Shown piece by piece: positions 1-7,855 of a DNA stretch of 7,855 nt (position 1 is its first letter; the number at the start of each line of letters is the position of its first letter). Below the pieces are notes generated by a model. That model searched no databases. It saw only the letters and a program-made list of their open reading frames with translations, and was not told where the DNA came from. The translations under genes and the position numbers were made by a program. The DNA is from Thermoleophilaceae bacterium. GTDB lineage: Bacteria; Actinomycetota; Thermoleophilia; Solirubrobacterales; Thermoleophilaceae. The stretch spans positions 1-7,855 of the forward strand of contig JACCXP010000229.1 in NCBI GenBank assembly GCA_013696905.1. The letters run 5' to 3'.

Positions 1-754
<754 letters not shown>

Positions 755-763
755 GCTGGTCGG

Positions 764-1342
764 CTACTCCTTGTTGGTGAGGAGGATGGTCATGTGGCTC
801 GTGCGCTTGCGGATGCGGGTTGCCCGCCCCTGTGCACGAGGACGGTAGCGCTTGAGCGTCGGGCCCTCGTCGACGTACGCACGCTCGATCCTCAGCTCGT
901 CGGCGCCCAGCTCGTGGTTGTTCTCCGCGTTCGCGACGCACGAGTTGAGCAGGCCAAGCACGTCCTTCGCCGCGCCTCGCGGTGTGTGCGTCAGGATCGC
1001 TCGCGCCTCCTCGACCGACTTGCCGCGGATGTGGTCGACCACCAGGCGGACCTTGCGCGGAGCCGTGCGCACGTACTTCGCCTGCGCACGCACGGTCACC
1101 GCCTCGTCGCCGCTCGCGCGCCGGCGCGTCGGGGCTGGAGCCGGACGCGGCGCGGTCGTCTCAGCGGCGCGCCGCCGGCGGGAGGGCTTCCGCGGCGCCT
1201 CGGTGGCGGTCTGCTGAGGGTCCGCGGCCTCGGGGACGCTCGCCTCGACCGGCTCGGGCTCGGTGGCCTCGGGCTCCCCCGGCACGGGATCCGGCGCCGG
1301 CGGCTCGTCGGGCTCGTCGGTGCGGGGCGGCTGCGGGCTCAT
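764..1342 (-). CDS. rplV: 50S ribosomal protein L22 with an unusual 80-residue N-terminal extension
   Basis: L22 binds 23S rRNA, and its long beta-hairpin lines the nascent-peptide tunnel. Residues 81-192 form a normal L22 (about 110 residues in the family): [21 protein letters not shown], then [13 protein letters not shown], then the tunnel hairpin region [18 protein letters not shown]. Ahead of it lie 80 extra residues: 1-50 have 15 prolines and 13 Asp/Glu with one basic residue; 51-80 have 10 Arg/Lys, including RRRR at 55-58 and RRR at 73-75. I chose the ATG at 1342 because it overlaps the rpsS stop as ATGA, has GAGG 5 nt upstream, and the extension keeps the local codon bias (74 of 80 codons end in G or C by my count). 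A GTG at 1093 (residue 84) with GAGG at 1105-1102, 8 nt upstream, could alternatively start a standard-length L22. The product is certain; the start is likely but unproven. Confidence 0.93.
   Translation of the reverse strand: MSPQPPRTDEPDEPPAPDPVPGEPEATEPEPVEASVPEAADPQQTATEAPRKPSRRRRAAETTAPRPAPAPTRRRASGDEAVTVRAQAKYVRTAPRKVRLVVDHIRGKSVEEARAILTHTPRGAAKDVLGLLNSCVANAENNHELGADELRIERAYVDEGPTLKRYRPRAQGRATRIRKRTSHMTILLTNKE
1102..1105 (-). promoter_or_regulatory. possible internal ribosome binding site in rplV
   Basis: GAGG lies 8 nt before a GTG at 1093-1091 (Val84), just where homology to ordinary L22 begins; another GTG is at 1099-1097. Used as a start, it would give a standard-length L22 of about 109 residues. 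In GC-rich coding DNA a GAGG next to a GTG easily arises by chance, so this is a competing reading and not a firm site. Confidence 0.25.
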
Positions 1343-1617
1343 CGCATCCTCGCCCGGTCGCCGCCGGCGTGGCCACGGAAGAGTCGCGTGGGGGCGAACT
1401 CACCGAGCTTGTGGCCGACCATCGACTCGGAGATGAACACCGGCACGTGCTTGCGCCCGTCGTGCACGGCGATCGTATGGCCGACCATCTCCGGGAAGAT
1501 CGTCGACGCCCGTGACCAGGTCCTGATCATCTGGCGCTCGCCCGCGGAGTTCATCGCCTCGATGCGGCCCATCAGGCGATCCTCGACCCACGGGCCCTTC
1601 TTGGATGAGCGGGACAT
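1339..1617 (-). CDS. rpsS: 30S ribosomal protein S19
   Basis: S19 binds 16S rRNA in the 30S head and contacts S13 and the A-site finger region of the large subunit. The 92-residue product matches the family's usual length. It begins [15 protein letters not shown], has the central [20 protein letters not shown] at about 33-52 and [10 protein letters not shown] at about 53-62, and ends with [20 protein letters not shown]. The FAPTR-FRGHA ending is the common bacterial form. The ATG follows the rplB stop by 6 nt, and AGGAA overlapping that stop provides a ribosome binding site. The stop overlaps the rplV ATG as ATGA, which suggests coupled translation of S19 and L22. Nothing is missing or unusual. 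Confidence 0.98.
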   Translation of the reverse strand: MSRSSKKGPWVEDRLMGRIEAMNSAGERQMIRTWSRASTIFPEMVGHTIAVHDGRKHVPVFISESMVGHKLGEFAPTRLFRGHAGGDRARMR

Positions 1618-1623
1618 CGGTTC

Positions 1624-2463
1624 CTATCGCCTCTTGCCGCGCCGCTTGCGCCTGATGATGTAGCGGTCGGACGGCTTGTTCTTCTTGCGGGTCGGGTAGC
1701 CGAGCGTCGGCACGCCCCAGGGCGTGACGGGGTGGCGCCCGGCCGTGGTAGAGCCCTCGCCACCGCCGTGGGGATGATCGACCGGGTTCATCGCGGTGCC
1801 GCGGGTCTGCGGGCGCTTGCCGAGATGACGGTTGCGACCGGCCTTTCCGATGTCGACGTTCTGGTGATCGGCATTCCCGATTCCCCCGATCGACGCGCGG
1901 CACTCGACCGAGACGGTGCGCGTCTCGCCCGAGGGCAGGCGCAGCGTCGCCCGGCCGCCGTCCTTTGCGACGACCTGGATCTCGGTGCCGGCCGAGCGAC
2001 CCATCTGTCCGCCGCGGCCCGGCGTCAGCTCGACGTTGTGGACGATCGTGCCGGTCGGGATGTTTCGCAGCGGCAGGCAGTTGCCGACCGTGATGTCCGC
2101 TTCGGGACCGGAGGCCACCGTCGCCCCGACCTGGAGGCGCCGTGGCGCGAGGATGTAGCGCTTGTCGCCGTCGGCGTAGTGAAGCAGGGCGATGTATGCG
2201 CTGCGATTGGGGTCGTACTCGATTGTGGCCACGCGGGCGGGTATCCCGTCCTTGAGGCGCTTGAAGTCGACGCGGCGATAACGGCGCTTCGCTCCGCCGC
2301 CGCGGTGGCGCGAGGTGATCCGCCCGTAGGCGTTCCTGCCGCCGCTCTTCGTGAGCCCCTCGACCAGCCGCTTCTCGGGCTCGGAGCGCGTGACCTCGAC
2401 ACGATCGGACCAGGTCGAGAACCGGCGCCCGGGGCTCGTCGGCTTGTGCTTGCGAATCGCCAT
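1624..2463 (-). CDS. rplB: 50S ribosomal protein L2
   Basis: L2 is a core 23S rRNA-binding protein needed for subunit association and peptidyl transferase activity. The 279-residue product has the family's usual length. It starts [15 protein letters not shown] and contains [13 protein letters not shown] at 51-63 and [17 protein letters not shown] at 130-146. The highly conserved [13 protein letters not shown] loop lies at 225-237, where His230 corresponds to the E. coli His229 implicated in activity. HPVTPWG follows at 244-250. The C-terminus is strongly basic (RRKRRGKRR), as expected for an rRNA-penetrating tail. The ATG lies 3 nt after the rplW stop; the nearest GAGG is about 14 nt upstream, so initiation probably depends on coupling to rplW. 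No anomalies. Confidence 0.98.
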   Translation of the reverse strand: MAIRKHKPTSPGRRFSTWSDRVEVTRSEPEKRLVEGLTKSGGRNAYGRITSRHRGGGAKRRYRRVDFKRLKDGIPARVATIEYDPNRSAYIALLHYADGDKRYILAPRRLQVGATVASGPEADITVGNCLPLRNIPTGTIVHNVELTPGRGGQMGRSAGTEIQVVAKDGGRATLRLPSGETRTVSVECRASIGGIGNADHQNVDIGKAGRNRHLGKRPQTRGTAMNPVDHPHGGGEGSTTAGRHPVTPWGVPTLGYPTRKKNKPSDRYIIRRKRRGKRR

Positions 2464-2466
2464 GCG

Positions 2467-2769
2467 CTACTCGCCCGCCTCGTCCGTGTAGCCCTCGAAG
2501 AGCTCGATCGAGTCGTCGGGATGCAGCTCCACGATCGCCTTCTTCCACTCGCGCGTGCGCCCGGCGCTGTAGCCGCGCCGCTTGGGCTTCGACTTGACGC
2601 TCATCGTGCGCACCTCGAGCACCCGCACGCCGAAGATCTCCTCGACGGCTTGGCGCACCTGCGTCTTGTGCGCCGTGGGGTGCACCCGAAACGTGTACTT
2701 GTTCGCGCCGAGCAGCGCGTAGCTCTTCTCGGGGACGACCGGACGGATCAGGACGCTGCGCGCGTTCAC
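2467..2769 (-). CDS. rplW: 50S ribosomal protein L23 (GTG start)
   Basis: L23 sits at the exit of the nascent-peptide tunnel and is the docking site for trigger factor and the signal recognition particle. From the GTG at 2769 the product is 100 residues, the normal family length: initiator, NARSVLIRPVVPEKSY, then KYTFRVHPTAHKTQVRQAVE and the RNA-binding loop SVKSKPKRRGYSAGRTREWKKA at about 57-78. Glu14 in VPEK corresponds to the E. coli VSEK glutamate (Glu18) that contacts trigger factor. The start is set by homology, by a GTGA overlap with the rplD stop, and by GAGG at 2780-2777, 7 nt upstream. The frame stays open further upstream to 3228, but that part is a shadow of rplD and shows no L23 similarity. 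Confidence 0.96.
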   Translation of the reverse strand: MNARSVLIRPVVPEKSYALLGANKYTFRVHPTAHKTQVRQAVEEIFGVRVLEVRTMSVKSKPKRRGYSAGRTREWKKAIVELHPDDSIELFEGYTDEAGE

Positions 2770-3410
2770 GAGCCGGCCTCGCGCTCGCGCGTGCCGGCGA
2801 GCGCGCTCAGGTGGTCGAGCGCGACCTGGGTCAGCACCAGCCGGGCGGCGCCGATCACGTCGGCCACGCCGACGGCGTGTACCGGTAGGACCGAGACACG
2901 CTGCAGGTTGCGAAACGACTTGACCGTGTTCTCCTCGCCCTCGAAGGCGGTCACTACGAGCGTGTGACCGCGTCCTTCGCCGAAGTCCGTCAGCGTCTCG
3001 ACCGCGCGCTTGGTCGAGGGAGCATCGAAGCTCGCGGGATCCAGCACCGCCAGCGACCCCCGCTCGGCGTGCACCGAGAGCGCTGCGCGCAGGGCGCGCC
3101 GGCGTGCCTTGCGGTTGACCTTGACCGTGTAGTGGCGGGGCTGGGGGCCGAAGGCAATGCCGCCGCCGATCCGCTGCGGGGTCGAGAGCGCCCCCGCGCG
3201 GGCGCGACCGGTGCCCTTCTGCCGCCACGCCTTGGCGCCCGTCATGGCGACCTCGCCGCGGGTCTTCGTGGACGAGGTGCCCCGGCGGCGGGCGTTCAGC
3301 TCGGCTCGGGCGGCCTCATGCACGAGCGACGGGTGGAAGGGCTCGCCGAAGACCGCCTCGTCGAGGGCAGCCTGGCCGGACTTGCCGAGCATCGGCGCCT
3401 GCGCGGCCAT
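2766..3410 (-). CDS. rplD: 50S ribosomal protein L4
   Basis: L4 binds domain I of 23S rRNA, and its extended loop forms part of the tunnel constriction with L22. In E. coli L4 also represses its own S10 operon; nothing here shows whether that holds in this organism. The 214-residue product is of normal length. The hallmark tunnel loop runs from about 41 to 98: RRRGTSSTKTRGEV, then AWRQKGTGRARAG at 61-73 and GGGIAFGPQPRHY at 82-94. The globular part follows, ending with DVIGAARLVLTQVALDHL. The start ATG shares one base with the rplC stop (TGATG). Only an imperfect AGGA about 10 nt upstream serves as ribosome binding site, so translational coupling to rplC is likely. A second Met at residue 7 is a less likely start. 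Confidence 0.97.
   Translation of the reverse strand: MAAQAPMLGKSGQAALDEAVFGEPFHPSLVHEAARAELNARRRGTSSTKTRGEVAMTGAKAWRQKGTGRARAGALSTPQRIGGGIAFGPQPRHYTVKVNRKARRRALRAALSVHAERGSLAVLDPASFDAPSTKRAVETLTDFGEGRGHTLVVTAFEGEENTVKSFRNLQRVSVLPVHAVGVADVIGAARLVLTQVALDHLSALAGTREREAGS
2777..2780 (-). promoter_or_regulatory. ribosome binding site that decides the rplW GTG start
   Basis: GAGG lies 7 nt upstream of the GTG at 2769-2767, inside the last codons of rplD. It supports the short L23 reading over the much longer open frame that runs antiparallel to nothing but overlaps rplD in another phase. Confidence 0.6.
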
Positions 3411-4027
3411 CAGCGGTCCGTCCTGATCTCGACGGTCCCGCCCCGCGGGCCCGGCACGGAGCCCCGCAGCAGGAGCAGGTTCTGCTCGGCGACGACGTCG
3501 ACCACCTCGAGGCCGCGCTGGGTCACCCGCGCGTTGCCCATCTGGCCCGGGCCTCGGATCCCCTTGAAGACGCGCGAGGGAGTGGCCGAGGCTCCGATCG
3601 AGCCTGGCGCGCGCGTGTTGTGCGAGCCGTGGGTGACAGGACCGCGGGCGAAGTTGTGGCGCTTGACCGTGCCCTGGAAGCCCTTGCCCTTGGAGGTGCC
3701 GGAGACCTTGACCTTCTGTCCCTTCTCGAACGCCTCGACGGTCACCGTCTCGCCTAGCTGAAGCTCGCCGGCCTCGTCGCGGAACTCGACCACGTGGCGC
3801 ATCGGCGGTGCGTCTGCCTTTTTCAGGTGCCCGAGCTCGGCCTTGGTGAGCTTTCGCTCCTTGACCTCGCCGTAGGCGAGCTGCACGGCCTCGTAGCCGT
3901 CGCGGTCGAACGTCCGCACGGCGGTCACCGGGCAGGGACCGGCCTCGACCACGCTCACGCGTTCGACGCGGCCGTCCTCCTGGAACACCTGCGTCATCCC
4001 GAGCTTCTTGCCGAGCAATGCGGCCAT
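3410..4027 (-). CDS. rplC: 50S ribosomal protein L3
   Basis: L3 is an early assembly protein of the large subunit, with a loop reaching close to the peptidyl transferase centre. The 205-residue product has normal length. It begins [19 protein letters not shown] and contains [16 protein letters not shown] at 111-126, [17 protein letters not shown] at 129-145 and [14 protein letters not shown] at 152-165. In E. coli the GSIGQNQ segment holds Gln150, which PrmB methylates. Here the segment reads GSIGASA (142-148), so no methylatable Gln is present, as I recall for actinobacterial L3. The ATG shares one base with the rpsJ stop (TGATG), and I see no Shine-Dalgarno-like motif in the preceding bases, which points to coupled initiation. 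Confidence 0.98.
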   Translation of the reverse strand: MAALLGKKLGMTQVFQEDGRVERVSVVEAGPCPVTAVRTFDRDGYEAVQLAYGEVKERKLTKAELGHLKKADAPPMRHVVEFRDEAGELQLGETVTVEAFEKGQKVKVSGTSKGKGFQGTVKRHNFARGPVTHGSHNTRAPGSIGASATPSRVFKGIRGPGQMGNARVTQRGLEVVDVVAEQNLLLLRGSVPGPRGGTVEIRTDR

Positions 4028-4350
4028 CAGACCAGTTGGATCTGGATGTCCACGCCGGCCGGCAGGTGGTCCAGGCGCTGGAGCGAGTCGACGGTCTTCG
4101 GCGTCGGCTGGAGGATGTCGATCAGGCGCTTGTGCGTGCGGATCTCGAAGTGCTCGCGCGAATCCTTGTCCTTGAACGGGCTGCGGATCACGCAGTAGAC
4201 GTTCTTCTCGGTCGGCAGCGGCACCGGACCTGAGACCGTCGCCCCGGTGCGCTGCGCCGTCTCGACGATCTCGCGCGCCGCCGTCTCGATCGCCGAGTGG
4301 TCGTAGGCCTTGAGCCGGATGCGAATCTTGTTCTGGGTGAGAGTTGCCAT
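4027..4350 (-). CDS. rpsJ: 30S ribosomal protein S10
   Basis: S10 belongs to the 30S head; in many bacteria it also acts with NusB in transcription antitermination. I start it at the ATG at 4350, giving 107 residues: [18 protein letters not shown] at the N-terminus, [12 protein letters not shown] at 41-52 and [14 protein letters not shown] at 66-79. An in-frame ATG at 4389 would add 13 residues with no family similarity and would start inside the inverted repeat, so I reject it. GAGG about 10 nt upstream of 4350 fits the chosen start. As first gene of the S10 cluster it follows tuf after an 83-nt gap; its stop overlaps the rplC start. The protein looks complete and ordinary. Confidence 0.97.
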   Translation of the reverse strand: MATLTQNKIRIRLKAYDHSAIETAAREIVETAQRTGATVSGPVPLPTEKNVYCVIRSPFKDKDSREHFEIRTHKRLIDILQPTPKTVDSLQRLDHLPAGVDIQIQLV

Positions 4351-4377
4351 GGGAGTGGATCCTCGGGACGTGTGAGA

Positions 4378-4404
4378 GGGCGGGCCCAAAGCTGCGGCCC
4401 GCCC
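4378..4404 (-). other. perfect 9-bp inverted repeat between tuf and rpsJ
   Basis: On the minus strand GGGCGGGCC (4404-4396) is followed by a 9-nt loop (4395-4387) and the exact complement GGCCCGCCC (4386-4378). All nine pairs are G-C, so a transcript would fold stably. No T-run follows (next bases are TCTCACA), so it is not a standard intrinsic terminator. It lies at the str/S10 operon boundary, 30 nt after the tuf stop and 27 nt before the rpsJ start. An RNA-processing site, pause site, 3'-end stabiliser of tuf mRNA or S10-leader control hairpin are all possible; none is shown. Confidence 0.65.
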
Positions 4405-4433
4405 CCGGGTGCTCTTGTCGAGCTACGCCGTCC

Positions 4434-5621
<1,188 letters not shown>

Positions 5622-5630
5622 TGCTGTTTG

Positions 5631-5637
5631 CTCCTTT
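5631..5637 (-). promoter_or_regulatory. strong ribosome binding site of tuf
   Basis: AAAGGAG lies 9 nt before the tuf GTG start, the best Shine-Dalgarno match among the gene starts here and consistent with very high EF-Tu output. The rest of the 76-nt fusA-tuf gap shows no convincing promoter. Confidence 0.85.
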
Positions 5638-5697
5638 CGGGAACTGATTCTGGTGCTCGTCGGGTCCGCTCGGAGGCGAACCCCTGAAACATACTCG

Positions 5698-7806
<2,109 letters not shown>

Positions 7807-7829
7807 GGTGTGTGTGGTTCTCGGGGCAG

Positions 7830-7850
7830 AAAAAAAGCCCTCTCGGGCCC
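7830..7850 (-). terminator. terminator-like hairpin with T-run just upstream of fusA
   Basis: Read on the minus strand, GCCC (7848-7845), a GAGA tetraloop (7844-7841) and GGGC (7840-7837) form a short G-C stem, extendable by two G-U pairs, followed at once by seven Ts (7836-7830). This has the form of an intrinsic terminator. It ends only 23 nt before the fusA ATG, so either it ends an upstream transcript (probably rpsG) or it attenuates transcription into fusA. The stem is short, and upstream sequence is not available to test a longer fold. Confidence 0.55.
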
Positions 7851-7855
7851 GTTCG

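Noticed and set aside
1400..2548. 382-codon minus-strand frame overlapping rplB and rpsS out of phase
   Set aside because: Out-of-phase reading of rplB and rpsS; the true frames match L2 and S19 along their whole length.
1732..2967. 411-codon plus-strand open frame opposite rplB, rplW and rplD
   Set aside because: Shadow of real genes; same Arg/Leu/Asp/Val-rich composition as the other antisense frames, with no plausible operon context.
4351..4389. 13-residue N-terminal extension of S10 from an ATG at 4389
   Set aside because: No family similarity, starts inside the inverted repeat, and the ATG at 4350 has a suitable GAGG upstream and matches S10 starts.
5661..5690. small GGGG-TTCG-CCTC hairpin after fusA as a terminator
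   Set aside because: Only four pairs including one G-U, and no T-run follows.

Overview
The window is a stretch of conserved bacterial translation genes, all read from the minus strand: the end of the str operon (fusA, tuf) followed by the start of the S10 operon (rpsJ, rplC, rplD, rplW, rplB, rpsS, rplV, rpsC). It is very GC-rich with strong G/C bias at third codon positions. The order matches the classical bacterial str-S10 arrangement. The S3, S19, L3 and L2 sequences (for example FAPTR-FRGHA near the S19 C-terminus and GSIGASATP in L3) together with the GC content suggest a high-GC actinobacterium-like organism, possibly of the deep-branching Thermoleophilia/Rubrobacteria type. That placement is inference from memory of family sequences, not from a search.

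Layout in transcription order (right to left): a short leader with a terminator-like hairpin and seven Ts (about 7850-7830); fusA for EF-G (7806-5698); a 76-nt gap with a strong ribosome binding site; tuf for EF-Tu with a GTG start (5621-4434); an 83-nt gap with a perfect 9-bp inverted repeat; then rpsJ (4350-4027), rplC (4027-3410), rplD (3410-2766), rplW with a GTG start (2769-2467), rplB (2463-1624), rpsS (1617-1339), rplV (1342-764) and rpsC (754 to beyond the left edge). From rpsJ on, the genes overlap by 1-4 nt or are separated by at most 9 nt. No tRNA, rRNA, mobile element, CRISPR array or accessory gene is visible, and no gap exceeds 300 nt.

The genes work together as ribosome parts and factors. 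EF-Tu delivers aminoacyl-tRNA and EF-G drives translocation. S3, S10 and S19 belong to the 30S head. L2, L3 and L4 build the peptidyl transferase centre and upper tunnel, while L22 and L23 line the lower tunnel and its exit.

I found no new multi-gene system. The least ordinary features are an 80-residue proline/acidic-then-arginine-rich N-terminal extension on ribosomal protein L22, a Gly/Arg/Pro repeat tail on S3, a possible attenuator directly in front of fusA, and the inverted repeat between tuf and rpsJ.
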